A stretch of DNA of 64,000 bases, taken from Sulfuricaulis sp040901545. Its GTDB lineage: Bacteria; Pseudomonadota; Gammaproteobacteria; Acidiferrobacterales; Sulfurifustaceae. Below are positions 36,738 through 46,294 of the stretch, one piece after another. Under the pieces are notes generated by a model. It saw only the letters and a program-made list of their open reading frames with translations, had not been told where the DNA came from and made no database searches. Both the position numbers and the translations under genes were made by a program. The stretch's first letter is position 1; the number at the start of each line of letters is the position of its first letter. Location of the stretch: the NCBI RefSeq assembly GCF_040901545.1, contig NZ_JBBDYL010000045.1, forward strand, positions 62,001-126,000. The letters are read 5' to 3'.

Positions 36738-36918
36738 CAACAGCCCTCATTTTCAGAAAATGTAATCGTGATCGTCCGTGTCCTGCTAACTCTTGCAGGA
36801 CGATAGTCTCGTGCACATCAAGCCAAGCGCGGTCAACTCAGCGCTGCGGAATACGGTTATTTATTGGCGGCACGGCGAGGGAAAAAATCGCTGCGGATCG
36901 CGCTGGTACAGCGAGGTA

Positions 36919-37677
36919 CTACTGCATCTTGCGCGCGACCACCAGGTTGCGGCCGCCCTGCTTGGCGTCGTACAAGGCCTTGTCGGCGAGCGAGACCAGT
37001 TTTTCAAGATCATCGCCCGGCTTGAATTGGGTCATGCCGATGCTGATTGTCAGATGAATCTTCTTGGAGCCGAGGTCAAATTCCCATTTACCCACCGACG
37101 CGCGGATGCGCTCCGCAATTTTGCGACCTTGCGCAAGCTTCGTGTGCGGCATAATGATCAGAAATTCCTCGCCCCCGTAACGACCTACCTTGTCCGGCAT
37201 GCGCAGGACTTCTGTGAAAATGGCGGTGACCTCGCGCAGCACGCGGTCGCCGGCTTTGTGTCCGTGGGTATCGTTGATTTCCTTGAAGTGATCGATATCC
37301 GCCATGGCGACGATCAGCGGCGTGCGGTAGCGCTCGGCTTGCGCCATGGCATCCAGCAGCCCGACCGTGATGCCACGGCGGTTCATGAGATGCGTGAGCG
37401 GATCGGTGATCGCCACGCGGCTCATTTCCTGGGCTTCGATCTCGGCTTCGAGACGCTTGTCGTATTCGCGGCGGATGGGAGTCAGCACCACCCAGTAAAT
37501 CGGCGGCGCGATCACTATGGCCAGCAGCAAGGCATCGAAAAGAATGGTTGCGGGAGACGCCAGATCAAAACCGAGAGCGGCCAGGCCCCGCATGATGAGA
37601 AACTCAGCGGCAAAAGTGATCGCTACAATGGCCACCATGGCCTTCGCAGCCTTGCCTGCTTCGCCCCTCATCTCCAT
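36919..37677 (-). CDS. Membrane-anchored diguanylate cyclase (GGDEF)
   Basis: A 252-residue protein. Two transmembrane helices (residues ~13-35 and 43-64) precede a short coiled linker and a GGDEF domain from residue ~85 with ITDPLTHLMNRRG, the active-site GGEEF (VGRYGGEEFLIIMPH) and the substrate-metal motif MADIDHFKEIND. The active-site signature is intact (GGEEF is catalytically competent). No RxxD inhibitory site is seen at the expected five residues before it. It makes cyclic di-GMP; the sensory input is only the small membrane region. The gene is separated from uvrD by about 90 bases. Confidence 0.9.
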   Translation of the reverse strand: MEMRGEAGKAAKAMVAIVAITFAAEFLIMRGLAALGFDLASPATILFDALLLAIVIAPPIYWVVLTPIRREYDKRLEAEIEAQEMSRVAITDPLTHLMNRRGITVGLLDAMAQAERYRTPLIVAMADIDHFKEINDTHGHKAGDRVLREVTAIFTEVLRMPDKVGRYGGEEFLIIMPHTKLAQGRKIAERIRASVGKWEFDLGSKKIHLTISIGMTQFKPGDDLEKLVSLADKALYDAKQGGRNLVVARKMQ

Positions 37678-37769
37678 CGAGCTATGACCCCGTCGATCTT
37701 CGGTAAGGCCTGTTATAAGCGGTTCTTCTTTCCCCTAACTATAGACCATGGGGGCCGGTTGCAAGCGGG

Positions 37770-39935
37770 TCACAGCGGCTGCAAATTGGCATAACCGATG
37801 ACCAGCCATTTTGTCCCCACGGCCTCGAAGTTAACCTGCACCCGGGCATGCGGTCCGTGACCCTCGTAGCGCAACACGATTCCGTCGCCGAACGTTCCGT
37901 GACGCACCCGGGTGCCAAGACGCATGGCCTCGGCCGGGGGTTCCTGGGCCGGAAGGCCGGTCGCCAACACGGCGGGGGTGTAATCCGGACGCGCCGGATT
38001 GGCTCGAATCTCCTGTATCAGATTTTCGGGAATTTCGCCCAGAAAACGTGAGGGACTGGTGTAGTGCTCCTTGCCGTGCAGCCGCCGCAGCTCGGCCTGG
38101 GTCAGCACCAGCTGCTGGCGCGCCCGGGTCATGCCGACGTAACACAGCCGCCGCTCCTCCTCGAGCCGGGTGGGATCGTCGAGCGAGTGCTGGTGCGGAA
38201 ACAAGCCCTCTTCCAGCCCGGTCAGGAACACCAACGGGAATTCCAGCCCCTTGGCCGAGTGCAGGCTCATGAGCTGCACGCAGTCCTCCCATTCCTCGGC
38301 CTGGCCCTCGCCGGCCTCCAGCACCGCGTGGGCCAAAAACGAGGACAGGGGATCGAGGCCTTCGGCCTCGTCGTGCTCATACCCACGGGCGGCGTTGATG
38401 AGTTCCTCCAGGTTTTCCACGCGCGATTCGGCCTTTTCGCCTTTCTCCTTCTTGAAATGCTCGATCAGGCCGCTGCCGGCGAGCAGGTGCTCGACAGCCT
38501 CGCTGAGGGCAAGCCCGGCGGTGTCAGCGGTCATCCGGTCGATCAATTGCAGGAAGCCGTGCAGCGCCGCGCGCGCGCGCGCCGGCAACACCGTGTCGGG
38601 AAGCAGTTTTTGCGCTGCCTGCCACATCGAGATTTTTTCCCCGCGGGCCCGTTCGCGCACGGCGTCAACCGTTTTGGCACCGATCCCGCGCGTCGGCAGG
38701 TTCACGACCCGCTCGAACGAGGGATCGTCGTGGCGGCTCGCGATCAGGCGCAGGTAGGCGAGTGCGTCCTTGATCTCGGCACGCTCGAAAAACCGCAGCC
38801 CCCCGTATACCCGGTAAGGGATGCCCTCGTTGATCAGGCGTTCTTCGAACAGGCGCGACTGGGCGTTGGAGCGGTACAGCACCGCGCACTCGGCGCGTGC
38901 CTGCCCGCGCGCCACCCAGTCCTGGATGCGGCCGATCACGAAACGCGCCTCGTCGAAATCGGTATAGCCGGTATAGAGCTGGATCGGTTCGCCGTCGTCA
39001 CCCGCGGTCCACAGGTTCTTGCCGAGACGGCCGGCGTTGTGACCGATGACCGCATTCGCGGCCTTGAGGATGGTGCCGGTCGAGCGGTAATTCTGCTCCA
39101 GGCGGATGACACGCGTACCGGGAAAATCACTGTCGAATTTCAAAATATTTTCCACTCTCGCGCCGCGCCAGCCGTAAATGGACTGATCGTCGTCACCGAC
39201 CACGAACAGGTTGCGTTCGGGCCCGACAAACTGCCGCAGCCAGGCGTATTGGATGCGATTGGTATCCTGGAATTCGTCCACCAGCACATGGCGGAAGCGA
39301 GCCTGATAGTGATCGCGCATGGCCGGGTTGTCGCGCAGCATTTCATAGGCGCGCAGCAGCAACTCGGCGAAATCCACCAGTCCGGAACGCTGACAGGTTT
39401 CCTCGTAGGCGACGTACACGCGCCGCAGCTCGCGCTGGGTCGGGTCATTGGCTTCGCCAATGTCTTTCGGGCGGCGACCCTCTTCCTTGTGGCCGTTGAT
39501 GAACCACATGGCCTGCTTGGGCGGCCAGTAGGCCTCATCCATATTGAGGCTTTTCAGCACTCGCTTGATTAGCCGAAGTTGGTCCTCACTATCAATAATC
39601 TGAAACGTTTGCGGTAGATTTGCCTCACGCCAGTGCAAACGCAGCAGACGGTGCGACAGTCCGTGGAAGGTTCCGATCCACATGCCCCCGACCGGCGAAT
39701 GGAGCATGGACTCGATGCGCCCACGCATCTCGTGGGCCGCCTTGTTGGTGAAAGTCACCGCGAGGATGGAATGCGGCGACACGCCTTCGACCCCGACGAG
39801 CCAGGCCACGCGGTGCGTCAGCACCCGTGTCTTACCGCTGCCGGCACCGGCCAGGACCAGCAGCGGCCCCGGCGGGGCGCCCACGGCCTCGCGCTGCACG
39901 TCATTGAGATCGGCTAACAGGGGGGACACATCCAT
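37770..39935 (-). CDS. uvrD: DNA helicase II (UvrD)
   Basis: A 721-residue superfamily 1 3'-5' helicase for excision and mismatch repair. Motif I is LAGAGSGKTRVL, Ia AVTFTNKAAHEMR, II VDEFQDTNRIQY, III GDDDQSIYGWRG, IV RLEQNYRST, V LMSLHSAKGLEFPLVFLTG and VI YVGMTRARQQLVL. The C-terminus has the UvrD-type Tudor-like end (MRLGTRVRHGTFGDGIVLRYEG). The length equals the E. coli protein (720). Confidence 0.95.
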   Translation of the reverse strand: MDVSPLLADLNDVQREAVGAPPGPLLVLAGAGSGKTRVLTHRVAWLVGVEGVSPHSILAVTFTNKAAHEMRGRIESMLHSPVGGMWIGTFHGLSHRLLRLHWREANLPQTFQIIDSEDQLRLIKRVLKSLNMDEAYWPPKQAMWFINGHKEEGRRPKDIGEANDPTQRELRRVYVAYEETCQRSGLVDFAELLLRAYEMLRDNPAMRDHYQARFRHVLVDEFQDTNRIQYAWLRQFVGPERNLFVVGDDDQSIYGWRGARVENILKFDSDFPGTRVIRLEQNYRSTGTILKAANAVIGHNAGRLGKNLWTAGDDGEPIQLYTGYTDFDEARFVIGRIQDWVARGQARAECAVLYRSNAQSRLFEERLINEGIPYRVYGGLRFFERAEIKDALAYLRLIASRHDDPSFERVVNLPTRGIGAKTVDAVRERARGEKISMWQAAQKLLPDTVLPARARAALHGFLQLIDRMTADTAGLALSEAVEHLLAGSGLIEHFKKEKGEKAESRVENLEELINAARGYEHDEAEGLDPLSSFLAHAVLEAGEGQAEEWEDCVQLMSLHSAKGLEFPLVFLTGLEEGLFPHQHSLDDPTRLEEERRLCYVGMTRARQQLVLTQAELRRLHGKEHYTSPSRFLGEIPENLIQEIRANPARPDYTPAVLATGLPAQEPPAEAMRLGTRVRHGTFGDGIVLRYEGHGPHARVQVNFEAVGTKWLVIGYANLQPL

Positions 39936-40005
39936 GGCGGGATTTTATCAGAGCGGCGGCGACGCGCGGTGAAAGCAAACTGCGCGCCGGCCAATCGCAG
40001 TTGCG

Positions 40006-41295
40006 TTAATTACCGGCGTGAGTTGTTCTGGCTTTTGGTGCGTCCGGTCTTTCCGCCGGCGCCAGTGGCGCGAACCAAAGGAGCCGGATGTACTGCGCCT
40101 GAGTCAGGCCAAGCAGTAATTTTTTCAGTTCCTCGAACGGAAATTTAGGAAACGCGGCGTGTAACTCGCCGCCGGTAAAGACCCCGCTGCGACCGTCGAT
40201 CCACTGGAAAATAGCCAGGGCTTCGGGCGATATTTCCATGCGCGCGGAGTACTGGCTGTTTGGGGTGAACGGATCGAGGCGGATACGGATCTCCCGGGTG
40301 CCCCTCGGTGACGGGTTGTCGCTGACCTCGAGCAGTGTATTGGGTGTCTTTTGAAATCGGCTTACCGCGGTAATGCGCCGCAATCTGTCGGTCATGGGAT
40401 GCATGGCTTGGATCAGGTCATCCGGCGACAGTGATGCCAGCTGTCCCGGCAACCGGGAAAGCAATTGCGCGGCCCGGCGGCGCGCAGCCTCCTGCATCGA
40501 ACCGTCGGCGCGCGCCCCGTACAGAGGCAGGCGCCAATCGCTGTCCTGCAGCAGCAGCCAGTTCAGTTGATCCAGCAGGATATCCGCCGCTGGAGGCGGG
40601 TTGATCATGATGCTGAGCGAGAGCGAGGGTGTGCCGGCCTCGGTGTAATGCCAGGTGCCGCGCGGGAGGAACAATACCGTGCCGGGCTGCATCTCGGCGG
40701 TTTCGAACGTCACGTCTTTGTTATCCGGAAAACCGTTTGGTGTCTGCGGAAACAGCTCGTCAAACGGCCGGCCGCCGGGCACGTATTGCGTGCCATAGGG
40801 ATTCGGGATCTCGCGCATGGGCGCATAATGAAACCGTTTGGTGCCGTGCAGCTGGATCGATATCAGGTCCTGCGCGTCATAATGACACCCAAGCCCATCC
40901 GTCTTCGGCGAGGCAAACGCGCTAAGACACAGCGCGCCCTCGTTCAAACCCAGTTCGATCTCGAGCGCCTGCAGCAATTCCCGGGTACCGGGAACATAAG
41001 GAACGATATCCTCGAACTGCAGCGTGAGGTCCATTCCATAGAGGATCGCGGGTTCGATGCGATCGATCTGCACCATGCGCTCGCTCTTGCGCCCGTGGGT
41101 AAAGCGCAGACTGCCACGGTAACACCGCGCCAGCGCTTCCATGCTGGCCAGTTCTTTCGCACGCAGGGGCGGGGGCAGCCGGGCCGCATCGCCGTGCACC
41201 ACGAAGGCCCGCTGCGGCCAGTAGCGGGCCAGAAACTCATCGGCGCCGCCGGGCGTAAATAATCCCTTGAGAATCGGATTGACTGTACTTGGCAT
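40006..41295 (-). CDS. JmjC/cupin-type (RoxA-like) 2-oxoglutarate oxygenase
   Basis: A 429-residue protein with a cupin_4/JmjC fold. The iron ligands His-x-Asp are in GCHYDAQDLISIQLHGTKRF, and the distal His in PRGTWHYTEA. Length and the C-terminal winged-helix-like part resemble ribosomal oxygenases that hydroxylate residues in ribosomal proteins (RoxA on L16), but this is a different subgroup, so the substrate is not assigned. The ATG at 41,295 follows GGAGG at six bases; a TTG 12 bases upstream lies in the ribosome-binding site itself. It stands alone between uvrD and the fusion gene. Confidence 0.78.
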   Translation of the reverse strand: MPSTVNPILKGLFTPGGADEFLARYWPQRAFVVHGDAARLPPPLRAKELASMEALARCYRGSLRFTHGRKSERMVQIDRIEPAILYGMDLTLQFEDIVPYVPGTRELLQALEIELGLNEGALCLSAFASPKTDGLGCHYDAQDLISIQLHGTKRFHYAPMREIPNPYGTQYVPGGRPFDELFPQTPNGFPDNKDVTFETAEMQPGTVLFLPRGTWHYTEAGTPSLSLSIMINPPPAADILLDQLNWLLLQDSDWRLPLYGARADGSMQEAARRRAAQLLSRLPGQLASLSPDDLIQAMHPMTDRLRRITAVSRFQKTPNTLLEVSDNPSPRGTREIRIRLDPFTPNSQYSARMEISPEALAIFQWIDGRSGVFTGGELHAAFPKFPFEELKKLLLGLTQAQYIRLLWFAPLAPAERPDAPKARTTHAGN

Positions 41296-41516
41296 ATTCG
41301 CCTCCAAAATTCGTCCCTGGGCAGGGAGTATAAAATTATTTGACCGTAGCGGGATACCCCGGTTGGCCGAGCGGTGCCGTGGCGACGTGTGTCATGAGAT
41401 CTCGGTTCAATTGTGCCGCGCCATGGGGTATTGTCCACCCGGAAAAGGGTCGTAAAAAAACGTGCGGATTGGGTCAGGAATAACCCGGCCTCGCCATTCC
41501 GTTCCCGGGAGATGAC

Positions 41517-43265
41517 TTGCCAGTCAGACTGTTGACACCAAGGTTCCGTCTTCGCGCCATCCGCGCGATTACGCTATTCGCGCTATTGTGCGTCGCCATC
41601 GACGTCACCGCCGCGTCGCGCGTGGTGCGCGATCTACCCTATGTGTTTTCGGTTACAGATCCTGCGGCGCGTAATTACCAGTCGCTTGATCTTGTGATTC
41701 CACCGACCGCGCGGCCGCCGCTCGTGGTCTTTGTTCACGGCGGGTTTTGGACCGAACCGGGCAGACAGTGGGAGGTCGGCCCGCGGATTGCCCAGGCATT
41801 GGTGGATGACGGTGCGGCGGTCGCGCTGGTGCGGTATCGGCTTGCTCCCAAAGTCCGTCATCCGGCCCACGCACGGGACGTGGCCGCGGCGCTCGCATTC
41901 CTGAAACGATCCGCCAGTCTTTACGGATACGATCCCGAACGGATTTATGTGCTCGGACATTCCTCCGGAGCCACGATTGCGGCCCAGCTCGCGCTCAATC
42001 CGGTTCACTTCAAGGGTTACGGGCTCACTGCGGCGGATGTGGCCGGCTTCATTTTGCTGAGCGGAATCTACGACCTGGGTCCGCAAGGACCGCTTAACCC
42101 CAAGCAAAGAAATTTATTGGCACCGATCTTCGGAGCCGACGAGTCCGCGTTCCGGGTTGCTTCGCCGGTCGCTCACGTGCGCCCCGGGTCGCCGCTGTTA
42201 GTGCTCTCGGCGGAGAACGATTTGCCGGGTTTTTCCGTGGACGCGCGCCGGTTTGCCCGCGCCCTGCGGGCCGCTGGGCACAAGGCCGTGGATGAAATCG
42301 TCATTCCCAAACAGAACCACCTGACGTTGGCGGATTTCACCCAGCGCCGGAATCTGGCGGTCGAGGTCATCGAGGATTTTCTGAAGCTCAAACCCATGCC
42401 GCCGGCGATGGCCGAGGTAGTGGCGGCGCGCCGCTTCTGGCAGGAACCGCCATTTTCCACGGAGCCGTTCTGGAACGCCGGGGTAGCGGTACGCACGTTT
42501 CCGGTCGACACCCGACTGCGCTCCGCCATCCAGGGTGTGTATGGCGACAATTCCTATGACCCGCGCTCCTACCCGATGAAGCAGTATCACGCGCTCGATC
42601 TGCTGGCGTATCTCGACAGCCGGCCGCGGGAAAAAGTCGGGGCGGGGGAATACTTGATCGTTACCAACGTGCGCGGCGAGCAGTTGTACTGGAAGCGATC
42701 GGTCATCGCACCCTATCGCCCGGTGCTCGTCATCGGCGTTGACGACGAACGCGACCTGTTTCGGTTGACCACGTTCTATAAAAATCACCTGGAATATTCC
42801 TGGAAGCCGGAACGGCCGCCGCTCATGGTGCGCTCGCTCGGAGGTTTTATCCATTTTCTCAAGCAACCGCCGGAGTCGCTCCGCCCGCCCACCCAGGCCA
42901 TGTACGCGCTGACACCGGACAGTTTCCGGCTCGCGGCCATCGATCCGCTGGCGGACGTGGGCGAATTGCCCTGGGACGTGCGTGAGGTCATGGAATACCG
43001 CAATGCCTGCTTTTCATGTCATGCGTTCCGCGGCATCGGTGCCCGCGCCGGCCATGTCACGGCTGCGAGAGGTGAAATTCATGGCGGATTTGGCTTGCCG
43101 CTGGAGAGTTATCCACCCGAAGTATGGCGTCGCTTTATCTTCGATCACGAAACCTCGGCGCGGATAATCAACGTGCGGCCAAACGCGGTAAAAGGACCGG
43201 TCGCGGAGAAACTCTACGATTTGGTGGTGGAGGAACGCAGAAAACTTCCGGGATCCGGAAAATAA
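41517..43265 (+). CDS. Alpha/beta-hydrolase (esterase) fused to a C-terminal cytochrome c segment
   Basis: A 582-residue exported protein (signal peptide residues ~10-33, IRAITLFALLCVAIDVTAAS). Residues ~40-300 form an esterase/lipase of the HSL-like type: oxyanion HGGFW (74-78), nucleophile GHSSGA (Ser149), an acid in SAENDLP and His in QNHLTL. A ~190-residue region of unknown fold follows, and a haem c motif CFSCH (498-502) lies in the last 85 residues. Such a union of hydrolase and cytochrome c is not standard. It starts at TTG after GGGAG. It might hydrolyse a periplasmic ester and pass electrons or sense redox; that is inference. No stop separates the two parts. Confidence 0.8.
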   Translation: MPVRLLTPRFRLRAIRAITLFALLCVAIDVTAASRVVRDLPYVFSVTDPAARNYQSLDLVIPPTARPPLVVFVHGGFWTEPGRQWEVGPRIAQALVDDGAAVALVRYRLAPKVRHPAHARDVAAALAFLKRSASLYGYDPERIYVLGHSSGATIAAQLALNPVHFKGYGLTAADVAGFILLSGIYDLGPQGPLNPKQRNLLAPIFGADESAFRVASPVAHVRPGSPLLVLSAENDLPGFSVDARRFARALRAAGHKAVDEIVIPKQNHLTLADFTQRRNLAVEVIEDFLKLKPMPPAMAEVVAARRFWQEPPFSTEPFWNAGVAVRTFPVDTRLRSAIQGVYGDNSYDPRSYPMKQYHALDLLAYLDSRPREKVGAGEYLIVTNVRGEQLYWKRSVIAPYRPVLVIGVDDERDLFRLTTFYKNHLEYSWKPERPPLMVRSLGGFIHFLKQPPESLRPPTQAMYALTPDSFRLAAIDPLADVGELPWDVREVMEYRNACFSCHAFRGIGARAGHVTAARGEIHGGFGLPLESYPPEVWRRFIFDHETSARIINVRPNAVKGPVAEKLYDLVVEERRKLPGSGK

Positions 43266-43370
43266 ATCCGCGCCAGAAAAAAATCGGCCGTCTGGCAAGG
43301 CTTGTTATTCAAATATTACTGATGGGAATACGAATATCGCCGCGTGATGGTCGCGCGCACGGCGCGCGTT

Positions 43371-44204
43371 TCAAACCACCTCGGTTTCGAATTCGACCGT
43401 TTTGGCCACCGATTCGGAGCCACCGGTGCGGTGGTCCGATTTTGACGCGGCCGGATCAGGGGTAAAAGGCGCCAGGCCCAGCGTCCCGGTCCCGAGAATC
43501 AGGCGGACAAGCTCGCAATTATCCCGGATGTGCATGATTTCAGCGGGCAAAACCAGGTTGTTGTGCGAGGCCAGATGGCGGATGGAGTTGAGGTAATCCA
43601 GCTTCTGCAGCAGGACCATGCGGATTTGATTGTCCGCCACAAATTCCTCGTTGGCGTCAATGATCCGCTTCAGATCGCTCAGGTGGGCGAATTCCAGATC
43701 GCCGCGAAGGGGATCGATCACATAGCTGTGATGGCGCAATTTTTCATGTTCGATACGGTCCCGGACATGAGTCGGCAAATGGGAAACAAAATTAGCACCG
43801 TATTTATCCTGCAACTTCTGGTGGAGGAAAAAACGCAGGCGGTTTTCCGCGTCGTAGATCTGGGCGTAAACATCGAGCATCGCCGGGAGTTCCGACCGGA
43901 TGCGCTCGTCGATGGTGAAACTGAACGAGACGGCGGTTTGCTTGGAACCGATCGCAAAATATTCACGTTCCGTAACCTTGAAAACCTTGCCCGTCAATCG
44001 TCCCGCCCCCAGATGATGAAAATACTCAAACGCCTCTCGGATCGGCCAGTTAACGGAGTCCGAGAGAATCCGACCGCCGGGGACTTTGCCGAATGTTTCC
44101 AGGTCCACGGTGTCGGAGGAGAAGACCTCGCAATGCAGCTTGACTTGCTGTTGAATTTTCGTGATCAGCGTTTCTGACAGAGGAAGCTTGCGTACAGCTG
44201 CCAT
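43371..44204 (-). CDS. HEPN (Swt1-like) domain protein, hypothetical
   Basis: A 277-residue soluble protein. Residues ~195-225 (KLDYLNSIRHLASHNNL) contain Arg209-His210-Leu-Ala-Ser-His214, which fits the R-x4-H motif of HEPN nucleotide-processing domains, especially the Swt1/RiboL-PSP branch. The middle part (LDVYAQIYDAENRLRFFLHQK, residues ~110-130) is also typical of the first helices of that fold. The N-terminal 90 residues are of unknown type. It is preceded by GGAG. Function unknown; some HEPN proteins cleave RNA, others only bind nucleotides. It borders the accessory region. Confidence 0.65.
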   Translation of the reverse strand: MAAVRKLPLSETLITKIQQQVKLHCEVFSSDTVDLETFGKVPGGRILSDSVNWPIREAFEYFHHLGAGRLTGKVFKVTEREYFAIGSKQTAVSFSFTIDERIRSELPAMLDVYAQIYDAENRLRFFLHQKLQDKYGANFVSHLPTHVRDRIEHEKLRHHSYVIDPLRGDLEFAHLSDLKRIIDANEEFVADNQIRMVLLQKLDYLNSIRHLASHNNLVLPAEIMHIRDNCELVRLILGTGTLGLAPFTPDPAASKSDHRTGGSESVAKTVEFETEVV

Positions 44205-44524
44205 GGATTAATTCTCCTGATCCCGGGCTGGTTACTACGCAACCACAACGGCACGAGGCTGCCGACTTCTCTTTCAGCTGCGCAACTTACATCCTCCGTG
44301 TGGATTTGTACAGCATGAATTCGCGAATGGCCCTCGCAGACCGGTGTCGAGGTCCGCGGGACTAAACACAAACCCAGATGGAAAATACTTTCGCCCCCAT
44401 ACGGCGAGGGTGGTTTTTTATTGCCTCTTGTGCTTCCTGCTCCACCCGTTGTTGATCCTCCGAACCAGGCGTAGCATAGACCCGTCCCTTAGCATCCCCC
44501 TTTACCAGGTACGAGGAGGCTCAC
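44205..44524. other. Intergenic stretch without a convincing gene
   Basis: 320 bases between divergent genes. A possible promoter toward the plus strand is TTGTTG, 17 bases, TAGCAT near 44,450-44,480. No repeat or other element was recognised. Confidence 0.3.
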
Positions 44525-44689
44525 ATGTGCTATGAATTCGAACGGCTTTATTGGCAGAAGCGCGCCGAGGAGTTTCGCCAGGAGATCGAGCAGGCCGAGG
44601 AAAAGAAAAAACAGGCCGGAAACGTAGCCCCGGCCAAGCCAGCGGCGCCGGAATCCAACATTACGCTACCGGAGCCGGTTCCCGCCTGA
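44525..44689 (+). CDS. Small acidic/basic coiled-coil protein beginning MCYEFE
   Basis: A 54-residue protein, MCYEFERLYWQKRAEEFRQE onward, with a charged helix (residues ~5-32) followed by an Ala/Pro-rich tail (PAKPAAPES) and ending EPVPA. An excellent ribosome-binding site (GAGGAGG, six bases before the ATG) supports it as real. Short proteins with the same MCYE(Y/F) start are known to me from other Proteobacteria but have no assigned function. It is too short for most gene finders. Confidence 0.6.
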   Translation: MCYEFERLYWQKRAEEFRQEIEQAEEKKKQAGNVAPAKPAAPESNITLPEPVPA

Positions 44690-44735
44690 AAATCAAAACG
44701 ATTCCCACTGACAACAGTGCCGAGAATAAAGGTGA

Positions 44736-45320
44736 TTAATCAAACGTTTTCTCGCTGTAAGAATCTTTAACAACAGTGCGAATACCGGTGAATATGCTTG
44801 CTAACCACTTTATGCACCCCAGAGGCACCATGCGCCACCCCTTGCAGCCCTTTACAAGCATGAGGGCTATATCCCTTCGAGCAAAAATGTGTCCTCTCTT
44901 TGCGGCCTCTTCGTACAACTCAAAAGCCTTATCTCGATTTTTTTCAAATCCTATACCTGCACGATACATGTTTCCCAACTGATAGTACGCCGCGGAGTAG
45001 CCTAGCGTAGCGGCATTTTGATAGCTGTGTATTGCCGATGAATATTTTCCTAAGCGGTGATCTATAACCCCTAATGAGTACAGTGCATCCGCATTGCCAG
45101 AATTGGCAGCCCGACCGAGCCATCTTTTTGCAGCCTCGAGATCTTGCGTTACGCCTCGCACTCCTTTCGCATAAAGCCGGCCCACAAATATCTGGCACTC
45201 GATGTTTCCCGCTTCGGCAAGAGGCAAATACAGTTTGAGGGCCTCCTGCAATTTACCTTTTTCATACAACCGCTTCGCCTCAGTAAGCTTTGCAATTTCA
45301 TTCTGATTCGAGTTCATCAT
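44736..45320 (-). CDS. Sel1-repeat protein, likely Rhs immunity partner
   Basis: A 194-residue helical protein made of Sel1-like repeats (about 36 residues each), e.g. ALKLYLPLAEAGNIECQIFV, AAKRWLGRAANSGNADALYS, AIHSYQNAATLGYSAAYYQL, AFELYEEAAKRGHIFARRDI. Such repeats bind protein partners. The ATG overlaps the stop of the Rhs gene (ATGA), so it is translationally coupled to it. Immunity genes commonly follow the toxin in this way, and Sel1/TPR proteins are among known immunity types; the role is inferred. GC content is lower than the chromosomal average. No signal peptide, so cytosolic. Confidence 0.7.
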   Translation of the reverse strand: MMNSNQNEIAKLTEAKRLYEKGKLQEALKLYLPLAEAGNIECQIFVGRLYAKGVRGVTQDLEAAKRWLGRAANSGNADALYSLGVIDHRLGKYSSAIHSYQNAATLGYSAAYYQLGNMYRAGIGFEKNRDKAFELYEEAAKRGHIFARRDIALMLVKGCKGWRMVPLGCIKWLASIFTGIRTVVKDSYSEKTFD

Positions 45321-46294
45321 GGGCAACCTGAACGATCTTGTTCTGGCTCGGTTGACAGTGGCGGAAAGATCATACGCGGATCTTGACTGCCGGGCGATTT
45401 GGGTGGTTCTGATATCCCCTTGCTAGGCGGTAGAGTCGGTTTTGGCCGCTCGATAGTTTTTTCAATTGCCGGTGGCCGAGACAACGGATCTTTTGGTGGC
45501 TTAGGTGCTCTACCACCGAAAAATAGTCTGGCGACAAGGATTAGAACTCTACCGATTTGTGTAACAACTGGCCCAAGAATGACTTCACCAGTTGGATCAA
45601 TTAAATTCACCGGATCACCAAGCACATAGCCATACAGATTCACATCTCCACCAGAGAATCTGATTGGATCCTTCGCCGTCCAGCGCCCCGCCTCCGGGTC
45701 ATAATCCCTCACCCCGAACCTGACGAGTTTCGTATCCCGGTCGTAAAGCCCGCCCGCGAACCCGAAGGGCTGGAAGCCGGGGTTCGTGTCGGTGAGGACA
45801 TTGCCCCATTCATCGTAGTCGATTCTCTGGGCAATGGTGCCATCCGCGGTGTTGACGATGAGCCGCGGGGAGCCCAGGTGATCGCTGATGAGGCGGTAGA
45901 TGTCACCACCCTTGATTATATAATCCGGCACATTCAGTCGGCTGCCGTAAACGAAACGGGCCACCACGTTGCCGGCGCCGTCGAGTCCGGCGACGGGGTT
46001 CAGCTGGTTTTTGTATAACCATGCCTGGTTCAAGATACCGTTTACTTTCTTGCCTATGCGGCGGTTTCTGCCATCGATGACATACTCAATCGCCGTACCA
46101 CCCGGTAAGGCAACGGAACGCAGATTTCCGACTACGTCATAAACAAAATTGGTCGTCTGGCCGTTGAATGTCTTGCTTTTCAGTTCGCCGTTGTCGGTGT
46201 AGGCATAGCTGGTGCTGCCGTACGACAGTAGCCGATCCTGATCATCGTAGCTCGCGATGACGTTGCCGGTAGCACCTGTCTTGCCGACGCGGTC
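45317..46294 (-). pseudogene. Rhs/YD-repeat protein, C-terminal end only (5' part lost)
   Basis: The reading frame gives YD repeats (ASYDDQDRLLSYGSTSYAY, GGTAIEYVIDGRNRRIGKK, ISDHLGSPRLIVNTADGT), then the Rhs-associated core ending VRDYDPEAGRWTAKDPIRFS, VNLYGYVLGDPVNLIDPTGE. After that conserved boundary come only ~95 residues: a hydrophobic helix (VVTQIGRVLILVARLF) and a Pro-rich tail, which would be the toxin region. Upstream homology stops at about 46,290, where a transposase fragment in the opposite direction abuts, so the signal/encapsulation part is missing. It could still be translated from the TTG at 46,033. It is coupled to the Sel1-repeat gene. Confidence 0.8.
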
